Shown here one piece after another: positions 1 through 6,536 of a DNA stretch of 9,552 nt. Made by a program: the position numbers and the translations under genes. Under the pieces are notes generated by a model. That model did no database searches. It was not told where the DNA came from and was given only the letters and a program-made list of their open reading frames with translations. The DNA comes from JADHUC01 sp964617665. Lineage in GTDB: Bacteria > Planctomycetota > Planctomycetia > Pirellulales > Pirellulaceae. The stretch spans positions 1 through 9,552 of the forward strand of contig CAZUAH010000533.1 of NCBI GenBank assembly GCA_964617665.1. Reading direction: 5' to 3'. Numbering within the stretch: position 1 is the first letter of the stretch; each line of letters opens with the position of its first letter.

Positions 1-14
1 ATCCCGTATCCCGC
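1..14 (+). repeat. ATCCCGN heptamer repeat (edge of array)
   Basis: Two tandem heptamers, ATCCCGT and ATCCCGC, fill the first 14 bases and end exactly at the ATG of the capsid fusion gene. The array probably continues upstream of the window. No Shine-Dalgarno-like purine run is visible in these 14 bases, so the repeat occupies the place where a ribosome binding site would be expected. Confidence 0.85.
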
Positions 15-2687
15 ATGCCTTCCCCACTCATCACCCCCAACGAACTACCGCCCGTCGAATCGTTCGCCAACGAAGCCTGGGGAATCGACGAGGCACACTT
101 TGACCGCATGCTCGCGGCGTACGAGGGATCGCATCCCGAATCCCGTATCTCGCATCCTGCATCTCGTATCGCGAATCCCGCCCCCGACATCTTCCGCACC
201 GAAGGCACCAAATGGCCCGAACCGCAAGTTATCGGCGGGGCCGCCATCTTGCCGCTATACGGCGTCTTGGCACCATCACAACCGTGGTGGCGAAACGGGA
301 CCAGCACGGAACGGTTTGGGTTCCAGTTCCTGTCGGCCTTGGATAATCCGGACGTCAAACAGATCGTGCTGCGCATCAACTCGCCCGGCGGCCTGATGTA
401 CGGCACTACCGAACTATGCGACCTGATCTACCGCGCACGCGGCCAGAAACCCATCACCGCCTTCGTCGTTAACGGCCTCATGGCCTCGGCCGCCTACCTG
501 ATCGGATCCGCCGCCGATCGTGTCGTTGCCACCCCGTCTTCGTACATCGGCAATATCGGCGTGATCCTGGCCCACAGCGAATATTCCAAGCTCGAAGCCG
601 AAGTGGGCGTCAAGTTCACCGTGCTCTGCCGGCCCGCGTCGAAGAAGTACGGCAACGAACACGAACCGCTATCGGCCGAGGCCCACAAGGCGTTGATGGC
701 CACGTTGATCGATCCCGTCTACCAAATGTTCGCGGAACGGGTGGGGAGAAACCGTGGTGCGGAGGCCGAAGAAATAATGGAAGGCTACGGCCAAGGTTTG
801 GCCGTGGACGCCGCGGCGGCCAAAGCCGCCAACCTGATAGACGACGTACAAGATTGGAACCAATTTCTAACGCAACTATCCGGCGGCGATACCGGCACGG
901 CCACCACCCAAACATTACCTCCCACGCCTTTACGCCTGGAGCAATCGCAAATGGACTTCTCGCAACTCACCGAACAGACCAAAGCCATCCTCCTGGCCGC
1001 CGGTATCATCAAACAGCTTGACGTCGACGGCGAACACATCGAACTACGCGTCGAAGCCTGGAGTAACGGCCGCGGCATCGACATGCCGGCCGACGCCGAG
1101 GCGTTGGAAGCCGAAGCCCGCAAGAGCCTGGCACCCATCCCCGTCGCCGAACCGATCACCGGTCAGGCCAAACCGGATGGCGCGGCCACCGCCGATCCGC
1201 CCGCTTCGCAACCCGCCGACCCGCCCGACGTCGACGGCGCCGTCCAAAAAGCCCTGGCCGCCGAACGCACGCGAACGGCCGACATTCGCGCCCGCGCGGA
1301 ACTCCTGGGCCTGGCCCCCGACGGCGAAACGGTAACCGAAGCCATCAACGGCGGATTGTCCGCCGCCGCCTTTGCCGAGCAAGTGATGGTCGCCGCACAG
1401 AAAGACAACCAGCCCATCGGCCGCGTCGACACCGGCGGGCTGTCGGGTGGCGAAGCCGCCCTGGACAAATTCACCGCCGCCGCGCAAAACGCGATGGTCC
1501 TCCGTTGCGGCCCCACGCTGATGGCCGCCGCCCGCCAAGACGGCAACACGGCCGAACAAGCCAAGGCCGAACTGGAAAAGGTGATCGGCGAAACGCCCGG
1601 AATCCACGAAGTGGCCGGCATGTCCTTTGCCGAAATCGCCCGCAAAACCGTGGAACTGGCCGGTATCCGCCCCTCGCAACGCACGCCCGAAGGATACGCC
1701 AAAGCGTTCCTGCGTATGGGCGAAACGGGCGAGGAACGCGTCTTCGCTCGCGGCAACCCGCTGATCGACGGAGCCCTGGGAGCCTACGCCGCGCCGCTGC
1801 AAGGCCCGGCCGATCTGCCCAACCTGATGGACGGCGTGGCCAACAAGATCGTTCTGTTCGCCATCGGCATGGCACCGGTCAACTACTTCCGCGTCTGCTC
1901 GCGCACCGACGACATGCCCGACTACAACCCCAAGCAAATCGTCTACGTGGCCGGGATCCCGGAATTCGACGAACAAGAAGACGCCAAGCCGGTCAAGCAG
2001 CACGGATTCTCCGAACTGGACGCCTATATCCAGGTGGACGAGTACTCCAAGGGCACCAAGTTGACCCCGCGCATGATCGTCAACGGCAACATGACCGCCT
2101 TCGCCCGCGCGTTGGTCATGTTCCAAATCGGCCTGGAACGCACCTTCAATCGCCTGTTTGTCGACATCCTGCTGGACAACGCCACCTGCCCGATCGACAA
2201 CGTGGCCCTGTTCCACACCGCATCCCATGCCAATATCGTCACCAGCGGCGGCGCCCCATCGTTGGCACAAGCCAAAGCCATGCGAAAGTTGATCAACGCC
2301 CAAGCCATGCCCGGCGATACCGAAGAAGCCGGCTTGGATTTGGATTGGTGCATGACCGGGTCCGCCTGGGTGACCGAAAACCAGCAGATCTTCGACCAGC
2401 GGTTCCGGGTGACCCCTGCGACCGTGGCCGAATCCAACGTGTTCAACGGCAGCGTGACGCCGTTGTACGAGCCGATGATCTCCAGCGGCGGGAACACCTA
2501 CTACGCCGGTTGCGATCCGAACCTCCTGGAAGGCATCGTCTACGCCTTCCTGAACGGCAGCGGACCGGGCGGCCAGCGGGTGACCTACTTCGACCCCGAG
2601 ACCCGTTCGCAATCCTTCGATTTCTACGGCCGCATCGGATTCCAACTGGTCAACTATCAACCGTTCGTCCGCAACCCCGGAGAGTAA
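15..2687 (+). CDS. Prohead protease (S49/ClpP-fold)-scaffold-major capsid protein fusion
   Basis: This 890-aa protein appears to join three head-assembly functions. Residues about 70-285 resemble S49 (SppA-type) phage head proteases: an NSPGG motif at 122-126, the likely nucleophile Ser158 in NGLMASAAYLIG, the TPSSYIGNIGV segment at 173-183, and Lys210 or Lys211 about 52 residues after the serine, the spacing of the Ser-Lys dyad in short SppA enzymes. Residues about 313-480 are rich in Ala, Glu and Pro, as in scaffold or delta domains. Residues about 480-890 look like a major capsid protein of the Mu gpT/HK97-like type. Protease-capsid fusions are known in some phages; release of mature capsid would need autocleavage between domains. 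The ATG at 15 directly abuts a heptamer repeat, and residues 40-56 are themselves encoded by such a repeat. The domain order is clear; the exact capsid family is less certain. Confidence 0.88.
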   Translation: MPSPLITPNELPPVESFANEAWGIDEAHFDRMLAAYEGSHPESRISHPASRIANPAPDIFRTEGTKWPEPQVIGGAAILPLYGVLAPSQPWWRNGTSTERFGFQFLSALDNPDVKQIVLRINSPGGLMYGTTELCDLIYRARGQKPITAFVVNGLMASAAYLIGSAADRVVATPSSYIGNIGVILAHSEYSKLEAEVGVKFTVLCRPASKKYGNEHEPLSAEAHKALMATLIDPVYQMFAERVGRNRGAEAEEIMEGYGQGLAVDAAAAKAANLIDDVQDWNQFLTQLSGGDTGTATTQTLPPTPLRLEQSQMDFSQLTEQTKAILLAAGIIKQLDVDGEHIELRVEAWSNGRGIDMPADAEALEAEARKSLAPIPVAEPITGQAKPDGAATADPPASQPADPPDVDGAVQKALAAERTRTADIRARAELLGLAPDGETVTEAINGGLSAAAFAEQVMVAAQKDNQPIGRVDTGGLSGGEAALDKFTAAAQNAMVLRCGPTLMAAARQDGNTAEQAKAELEKVIGETPGIHEVAGMSFAEIARKTVELAGIRPSQRTPEGYAKAFLRMGETGEERVFARGNPLIDGALGAYAAPLQGPADLPNLMDGVANKIVLFAIGMAPVNYFRVCSRTDDMPDYNPKQIVYVAGIPEFDEQEDAKPVKQHGFSELDAYIQVDEYSKGTKLTPRMIVNGNMTAFARALVMFQIGLERTFNRLFVDILLDNATCPIDNVALFHTASHANIVTSGGAPSLAQAKAMRKLINAQAMPGDTEEAGLDLDWCMTGSAWVTENQQIFDQRFRVTPATVAESNVFNGSVTPLYEPMISSGGNTYYAGCDPNLLEGIVYAFLNGSGPGGQRVTYFDPETRSQSFDFYGRIGFQLVNYQPFVRNPGE
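133..181 (+). repeat. ATCCCGN heptamer array translated inside the protease-capsid gene
   Basis: Seven consecutive 7-bp units in exact register: ATCCCGA, ATCCCGT, ATCTCGC, ATCCTGC, ATCTCGT, ATCGCGA, ATCCCGC. They encode residues 40-56, a 7-residue periodic peptide (SRISHPA then SRIANPA). The array lies in the linker between the short N-terminal segment and the protease domain, where extra residues should be tolerated. It is more diverged than the intergenic array at 7424, consistent with age or selection on the protein. Confidence 0.9.
938..953 (+). promoter_or_regulatory. Possible internal translation start for a nested scaffold-capsid product
   Basis: GGAG at 938-941 lies 9 nt before an in-frame ATG at 951 (codon 313 of the fusion gene). 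The following residues, MDFSQLTEQTKAILLAAGI, begin just after a Thr/Pro-rich linker and look like a natural N-terminus. Initiation here would give a 578-aa scaffold-capsid protein without protease. Precedent: lambda Nu3 inside C and Mu Z inside I are nested in-frame scaffold starts. Sequence supports a plausible site only. Confidence 0.4.
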
Positions 2688-2699
2688 GCAACCGCTTTT

Positions 2700-2735
2700 G
2701 TCCCCTCTCCCCGTGGGAGAGGGTTAGGGAGAGGG
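2700..2735 (+). repeat. 36-bp hairpin repeat, copy 1 of 3
   Basis: First of three identical copies. CCCTCTCCC at 2703-2711 can pair perfectly with GGGAGAGGG at 2715-2723 (9 bp, CGT loop) or with a second GGGAGAGGG at 2727-2735. It begins 12 nt after the capsid fusion stop codon. The copy is not followed by a T-run, so it is not an obvious intrinsic terminator. It could stabilise the 3' end of the upstream message or act as a REP-like mobile repeat. Confidence 0.92.
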
Positions 2736-2783
2736 TTCCCCCACCACACAACCGACCGCCATTCCAAGTACAAGGACAACCAC

Positions 2784-3491
2784 ATGTCTGACGTAGCCAC
2801 CGACGTCTTCCGCTTTCACGGGGCTATCTCGATCCCCGCGGCGGCCGGCGCTTACGAGTTCATCCAAGCCACCACCGGCACGCCCGGCGACATCGTGGCT
2901 GCCGACAAGGGCGTCCTGAGTCTGCCCTTGGCCGCCACCGAAGAAGCCGAATGCAACCGGCTGCTACAATCCATCGCGCCCTATCGCCTGGCAGATCTCA
3001 AACGTGTCAAGTTTGTCGTGGCCTGCAGCGCAAACCTGGGCGACGATTCCGAAATAGCCTTCGGAATTTGCGATACGCCGAACGACGACCCGGATTCCAT
3101 CGACGACGGAGCCTGGTTCAAAGTCTTGGCCGACAACACCGTGGTCTGTGAATCGGACGACGGCACCAACGACAACGACGACGTGGCCACCGGCCAATCG
3201 TTGGGCACCACGTTGCGCGAATTCGTGATCGACTTCACAACCGGCGTCTGGCGGAAAGATCCTCGAGACGGCGGCGCGGTCGGCGGATCCGCCGCGGTCC
3301 AATTCAAGATGACCGACTCCAACGGCCTCTTGCGGCAAGTCGCCAAGTCCACGCAATTCGACATCAGCAACTGTACCGACGAACTGCAGTTGTTCGCACA
3401 GATCTACAAGTCGTCCAGCACGGACACCGGCAACCTGTACATCAAGGAAATCCAAGTCGACTACAAACAGCAGTTGTTCGCCGTCGCGTAA
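2784..3491 (+). CDS. Putative capsid decoration (head surface) protein
   Basis: A 235-aa acidic protein with no signal peptide or membrane segment. Its predicted character is beta-rich, with alternating hydrophobic stretches such as VKFVVACS, IAFGICD, FVIDFTTG, AVQFKM, LYIKEIQVDYK. Asp/Asn-rich loops lie at 98-110 and 122-135. This pattern resembles jelly-roll/lectin-like surface proteins. Its place immediately after the capsid gene matches the slot of decoration proteins such as lambda gpD, though it is much larger. The start is supported by AAGGA at 2772-2776, 7 nt before the ATG. The gene is followed 41 nt later by a strong intrinsic terminator, so it closes the capsid transcription unit. 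I do not recognise the family; a head fibre or other minor head protein is an alternative. Confidence 0.55.
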   Translation: MSDVATDVFRFHGAISIPAAAGAYEFIQATTGTPGDIVAADKGVLSLPLAATEEAECNRLLQSIAPYRLADLKRVKFVVACSANLGDDSEIAFGICDTPNDDPDSIDDGAWFKVLADNTVVCESDDGTNDNDDVATGQSLGTTLREFVIDFTTGVWRKDPRDGGAVGGSAAVQFKMTDSNGLLRQVAKSTQFDISNCTDELQLFAQIYKSSSTDTGNLYIKEIQVDYKQQLFAVA

Positions 3492-3532
3492 CCATCCCAC
3501 CAACGAAGCACGCCTGTTTCTCCTTGATGCCG

Positions 3533-3573
3533 CCGCCGGTTGGACCTCACACCAACCGGCGGTTTTTCGTTTT
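3533..3573 (+). terminator. Rho-independent terminator after the capsid/decoration genes
   Basis: A perfect 11-bp stem (CCGCCGGTTGG at 3533-3543 with CCAACCGGCGG at 3552-3562) and an 8-nt loop are followed by TTTTTCGTTTT. No A-run precedes the left arm, so it acts on + strand transcripts only. It ends the capsid transcription unit unless late transcription is antiterminated. Confidence 0.88.
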
Positions 3574-3589
3574 CCCCCCGAGCCGCCGC

Positions 3590-3610
3590 ATCCCGCATCC
3601 CGCATCTCAA
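3590..3610 (+). repeat. ATCCCGN heptamer repeat, intergenic
   Basis: Two ATCCCGC units followed by a degenerate third (ATCTCAA). The array follows the sequence CCCCGAGCCGCCG (3576-3588), which also occurs shortly before the long heptamer array at 7424. This suggests the two are copies of one composite element. Confidence 0.75.
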
Positions 3611-3715
3611 CCTCAAGACTCGCACCGCGAATACCGATACTACCGGCAATCGTCGGTCTACAATCTGTGCGGATGCTCTGGGAAAGTAACACACCTTCCA
3701 CCCGGAGCCCTTCTT

Positions 3716-3928
3716 ATGCACCCCGGCGTCTTGACCTGCGGACAAGTGTCCAAGATTCTCCACTGCTGCCCGCGCACCGCCGCCAAAATCATGGACGGCG
3801 AAGAACTTTCTTCGTATCGCATCGGTACCGGCGGGACACGCCGAACCACCCCCGCCGCCCTGCGCACGTTCATGCAAACGAACGGCTATCCCGATGAATG
3901 GATAAAGGAACTACCAACGGAAGAATAA
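3716..3928 (+). CDS. Small MerR/excisionase-type helix-turn-helix protein
   Basis: A 70-aa protein consisting almost entirely of one winged-helix HTH domain of the MerR/excisionase (HTH_17) kind. LTCGQVSKILHCCPRTAAKIM (residues 6-26) forms the HTH, DGEELSSYRIG the start of the wing, and GTRRTTPAALRTFM the return helix. This matches the family layout in which a GQVA..L..SPRTV helix pair is followed by GxLxxYRI and RR. It should bind DNA as a regulator or recombination-directionality-type factor; the target is unknown. I chose the ATG at 3716 because CGGAG lies 9 nt upstream and the domain begins at once. An in-frame ATG at 3524 exists, but that reading would run through the terminator and a repeat. 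It is isolated by the upstream terminator and a 45-bp downstream gap, so it probably has its own promoter. A DNA-binding gene inside a head/neck cluster is unusual. Confidence 0.8.
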   Translation: MHPGVLTCGQVSKILHCCPRTAAKIMDGEELSSYRIGTGGTRRTTPAALRTFMQTNGYPDEWIKELPTEE

Positions 3929-3946
3929 GCGGGAATTTCCCCCCGT

Positions 3947-3973
3947 ATCCCGTATCCCGAACCCCGTATCCCC
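3947..3973 (+). repeat. ATCCCGN heptamer array abutting a start codon
   Basis: Units ATCCCGT, ATCCCGA, ACCCCGT and a truncated ATCCCC run straight into the ATG at 3974. As at the capsid gene, the repeat fills the ribosome-binding position. The nearest purine-rich stretch, GGGAA at 3931-3935, is too far upstream to serve as a normal Shine-Dalgarno. Confidence 0.85.
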
Positions 3974-4327
3974 ATGTCCCTCCAAGACATCCAGGAACAC
4001 GTGCGAGACAACGTCCGGTTGAATACCGAGATGTTCGGCGAAACCGTCGCCTACCGCTACGCCGCGGGCGGCAACGCATCGATTGCCGTGCACGGCGTCT
4101 ACGATAGCGAACCCGTCCACGGCGCCGATGGTACGGAGTTGGTCGAGACGTTCACCGTGGAAATCAGCCGCGAAGGCATCAAACGCCGCCCCGAACTAGG
4201 CGACCGCATGTACCGGGCAAACGAAGACAAACCGTACCTGTTCATTCGACACGGCAAATCGAACGCCGTGTCCTACAAGGCCGTCTTTGAACGCACCACA
4301 CTTATCGCCCGCGGACGAACGCTCTAA
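3974..4327 (+). CDS. Putative head-tail joining (neck) protein
   Basis: A 117-aa soluble protein. An N-terminal helix (SLQDIQEHVRDNVRLNTEMFGE) is followed by short beta segments (TVAYRY, SIAVHGVYD, ETFTVEISREGI) and a GDRMY..NEDKPYLF motif at 76-90. The FGE-VxYR opening, the GD turn and the small beta-barrel character resemble lambda FII-type head-tail attachment proteins, and the position between capsid and tail genes fits. Its stop codon overlaps the next start (TAATG), indicating translational coupling with the 181-aa gene. The start directly abuts a heptamer repeat and lacks a Shine-Dalgarno sequence. The family call is by topology and context, not by a diagnostic motif. Confidence 0.55.
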   Translation: MSLQDIQEHVRDNVRLNTEMFGETVAYRYAAGGNASIAVHGVYDSEPVHGADGTELVETFTVEISREGIKRRPELGDRMYRANEDKPYLFIRHGKSNAVSYKAVFERTTLIARGRTL

Positions 4328-4872
4328 TGTTGGACCAATGGCTCGAAGCCATCGAAGACCTGATCATCACCGCACCGGGCAACGACGGCGCGGACGGCGA
4401 ACCCGTCTGGGAATCCACCCTGTCCCGCTTGGGCGAAGATATCGAGGCGGATGCCAAGGCCAACCGCGTATTCTGGGAGTACTTCGAACCGGGCGAAGAA
4501 GAAATCGAAGACAAAATTCCGCTCTTCATCATCACCGAAGACGAATGGTCATGGACCGCCGACAACGCCAACAACTTCCAAGCCGCCGGTGCCGTGGGCG
4601 TCACGTACGCCGAGCGGATTACCGACCCGGACGGCACCGGCCCGGTGATCGGCAACGCCGCCTATAAACGCGCAAAAACCGCCTACGTCAAGTGGCTGGG
4701 CAACCTGGTCCAAAACTGCGCCGCCCGTGCCGCAGAATCCGGAATCTACTTTACCCGCATCCTGCAAACGGCCCCCGTGTCGCGCACGCGCAAAGAACGC
4801 CGCGACGCAGACCGTCCAGAAAGCGACTACCTCTGGACCATGTACAGTTTTCATGTCGGGCTGAGAGCGTAA
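4327..4872 (+). CDS. Putative tail terminator/completion protein
   Basis: A 181-aa acidic protein that starts inside the stop of the previous gene (TAATG at 4325-4329), so it is probably translated by coupling. An N-terminal helix (MLDQWLEAIEDLIITA) is followed by a Glu-rich segment containing EEEIEDKIPLFIITEDEW (57-74). It ends in DYLWTMYSFHVGLRA, a likely beta strand. The order neck protein, this gene, 173-aa gene, tail tube matches the place where siphoviruses encode the tail terminator (lambda gpU position) and related completion factors. No family motif is recognised, so the function is inferred from size and gene order. It contains two cysteine-poor halves with no transmembrane segment or signal sequence. 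Confidence 0.45.
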   Translation: MLDQWLEAIEDLIITAPGNDGADGEPVWESTLSRLGEDIEADAKANRVFWEYFEPGEEEIEDKIPLFIITEDEWSWTADNANNFQAAGAVGVTYAERITDPDGTGPVIGNAAYKRAKTAYVKWLGNLVQNCAARAAESGIYFTRILQTAPVSRTRKERRDADRPESDYLWTMYSFHVGLRA

Positions 4873-4879
4873 ACACCCC

Positions 4880-5401
4880 ATGCGAATCGCCATGTTCCAA
4901 GTCGGAGACATGCCCGGAGACCTGACCGTCCGCGCATGGCGGCGGATTATGAAGGCCGCCGCGATGGCCGTCGGCGTGTACTACGAAACGGAACTGAAAG
5001 CCGGACACTTCGAAGAAGGAGCCGACCGAAAATACGGCTACGCGCCACGGACCGCCCGATACCTAAGACAAAAACGCGGGCGTCAGGTGCGCGGCCCGGA
5101 CGGGCAATTGTACCGAGTACCCGGTGGCGGACTCTTGCCGCTGGTCTACACCGGCCGCACGCGCGCCGCCGTCATGCGACCGCACATCCCGCGAGCGTTC
5201 CCCACACGCGTCAACGTGGACATGCCAACGCCGTCCTATATCACGATGCGGCCTGGCCGCGGTACCAGCAAACATCGCCACGGCTTGGAAATCGCCGAAA
5301 CCACACCGGCCGAGGTGCGCGAAATGGAATCGATCCACGCCGAAACGATGGAACGAGAACTGCAAGAGTACCGAAGTACGCGACGCCGAAAAGTAGCATA
5401 G
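4880..5401 (+). CDS. Putative tail completion / virion morphogenesis protein
   Basis: A 173-aa basic protein starting 7 nt after the preceding stop. A helical N-terminal third (TVRAWRRIMKAAAMAVGVYYETELK) is followed by YAPRTARYLRQKRGR (54-68), a glycine-rich turn and LPLVYTGRTRAAVM (86-99). The C-terminus is helical and highly charged (PAEVREMESIHAETMERELQ). The sequence pattern 'substrate-like YxxR/K segment, then L.xTGR/TGxL' recalls phage virion morphogenesis and HK97 gp10-like completion proteins, but the match is loose. Its position just before the tube protein supports a role in closing the tail or neck. A second ATG five codons in is an equally possible start. The neighbouring spacing indicates one transcription unit with the two upstream genes. 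Confidence 0.45.
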   Translation: MRIAMFQVGDMPGDLTVRAWRRIMKAAAMAVGVYYETELKAGHFEEGADRKYGYAPRTARYLRQKRGRQVRGPDGQLYRVPGGGLLPLVYTGRTRAAVMRPHIPRAFPTRVNVDMPTPSYITMRPGRGTSKHRHGLEIAETTPAEVREMESIHAETMERELQEYRSTRRRKVA

Positions 5402-5412
5402 GACACAAGTAG

Positions 5413-5429
5413 GTCAGGCTATGCCTGAC
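5413..5429 (+). repeat. GTCAGGC-TAT-GCCTGAC hairpin repeat
   Basis: A perfect 7-bp inverted repeat with a 3-nt loop, 11 nt after the stop of the 173-aa gene. No T-run follows, so it is not a classical terminator. From memory, sequences of the form TAGGTCAGGC..GCCTGAC recur widely between genes in Planctomycetes; only one copy is present here. Confidence 0.6.
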
Positions 5430-5466
5430 TCAATCCGGTTTCCGCTTGCCCGCTGAAAGCTATCAC

Positions 5467-6417
5467 ATGACCACACCCCGACTACTATTCCCCGCCGGCG
5501 TCAAAATCGGGTCCACCTACCTGGCCCACTGCGGCGATCCCAACGTTGACAACGACGTAGACGACCTGACCCTCTACCCGTCCGGCGACGCGTTGCCCAA
5601 TTTCACCGGCTCCAAAGATTGGAAGCCGGCCGTTTCCGTCGACTGTCAGGAAATCGCCAACGCCCTGGACCTGATGAACACGGACGACTACTTCTACTAC
5701 GACGCCTCCGGCGGCAACGTAGACGTATACTATCGCGGCGCCAAATCGCAAGGCATGAACGAAGACGTAACCGACACGTCCAAACACACCGTCTACCGGC
5801 TGCAAGACAACGCGCTGCTGGTCTGGGATTCCATCCAAGTCGGCCAAGACGACGACGGCGCCCGCATCGCCCTGAAATTGATCACCCTGCACAACGGGTC
5901 CAACGACCCGATCGCCATACCCGAAGTAGCGGTGGAAGCCGCCGGTACCATCGTCGCGCCGTTCACGGTCGGACCGATCCAGGTAAACGGGTCCACCATC
6001 TCCGGCATCAAATCGATGCAATGGCAAAACAACTACGAAATCATCACCGAAGCCAGCGACGGCGACGAAGGCCCCTCGTTCGTAGCCATCCGCCAACTGC
6101 GCCCGCTCGTCACGTTTGAAACCACCGACCTGCTCACCGTCGCCGGCTACGATTGCGACGGCACGGCCGTTACCGCCCTAAACGTGTATCTCCGCAAGCG
6201 CCGGCCCAACAAAATCAACTACTCGGACGCGTCCACCGAGCATATCAAACTAGCCGCCGCCGTGGGCGGATCCCCGCCCTCCGGTGATTCGTGCGGCACG
6301 CTGAAATGGACCGAAACGCGAGGCAACCCGGGCGTCGCCCGTTGCGCCGTCCATCTACACCTGGCCGAATCCGCCACCAAGTTGCTGACCTACACCAAAG
6401 ACACAGCCATTACGTAA
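5467..6417 (+). CDS. Putative major tail tube protein
   Basis: A 316-aa soluble, Asp-rich, beta-rich protein. It begins MTTPRLLFPAGVKIGSTYLA and includes the segment FTVGPIQVNGSTISGIKSMQW and QLRPLVTFETTD, which read like the domain entry and strand layout of tail tube proteins. Placement after the completion genes and before the tape measure region is the standard siphovirus tube slot. No sheath gene precedes it, which argues against a contractile tail. I chose the ATG at 5467. An in-frame TTG at 5446 would add only MPAESYH and lacks a better ribosome site. It is followed by the second 36-bp hairpin repeat, which may stabilise the message of a gene needed in high amount. Another structural role (tail or capsid surface) cannot be excluded. 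Confidence 0.6.
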   Translation: MTTPRLLFPAGVKIGSTYLAHCGDPNVDNDVDDLTLYPSGDALPNFTGSKDWKPAVSVDCQEIANALDLMNTDDYFYYDASGGNVDVYYRGAKSQGMNEDVTDTSKHTVYRLQDNALLVWDSIQVGQDDDGARIALKLITLHNGSNDPIAIPEVAVEAAGTIVAPFTVGPIQVNGSTISGIKSMQWQNNYEIITEASDGDEGPSFVAIRQLRPLVTFETTDLLTVAGYDCDGTAVTALNVYLRKRRPNKINYSDASTEHIKLAAAVGGSPPSGDSCGTLKWTETRGNPGVARCAVHLHLAESATKLLTYTKDTAIT

Positions 6418-6448
6418 CCACTTTCCGAGAGAGAGGGCCGCCAAACAA

Positions 6449-6484
6449 GTCCCCTCTCCCCGTGGGAGAGGGTTAGGGAGAGGG
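6449..6484 (+). repeat. 36-bp hairpin repeat, copy 2 of 3
   Basis: Identical to the copies at 2700 and 6898. The left arm CCCTCTCCC is 6452-6460 and the two alternative right arms GGGAGAGGG are 6464-6472 and 6476-6484. It starts 31 nt after the tail tube stop codon and lies 52 nt before the next start. Confidence 0.92.
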
Positions 6485-6536
6485 TTCTTCCCTCCCTGCC
6501 ACAACCCACCAACCACAAACAAAGGACAGCCCAAAC

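Noticed and set aside
1044..2660. 538-codon open frame on the minus strand
   Set aside because: It lies wholly inside the protease-capsid gene, is antisense to clearly recognisable domains, and its Gly/His/Val/Gln-rich composition is what a GC-rich antisense frame produces.
1505..2791. 428-codon + strand open frame overlapping the capsid gene
   Set aside because: It is the Arg/Pro-rich shifted frame of the capsid domain, with no recognisable motif, and it runs through the 36-bp repeat.
3630..3670. Promoter for the HTH gene with -10 TACAAT at 3659-3664
   Set aside because: No convincing -35 hexamer at 16-18 nt spacing, so the evidence is a single hexamer.
3524..3715. N-terminal extension of the HTH protein from an upstream ATG
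   Set aside because: It would translate the terminator stem and heptamer repeat. The HTH domain begins right after the ATG at 3716, which has a GGAG ribosome site.
5446..5466. TTG start adding seven residues to the tail tube protein
   Set aside because: No better ribosome site than the ATG at 5467, and the added residues look like repeat-adjacent spacer.
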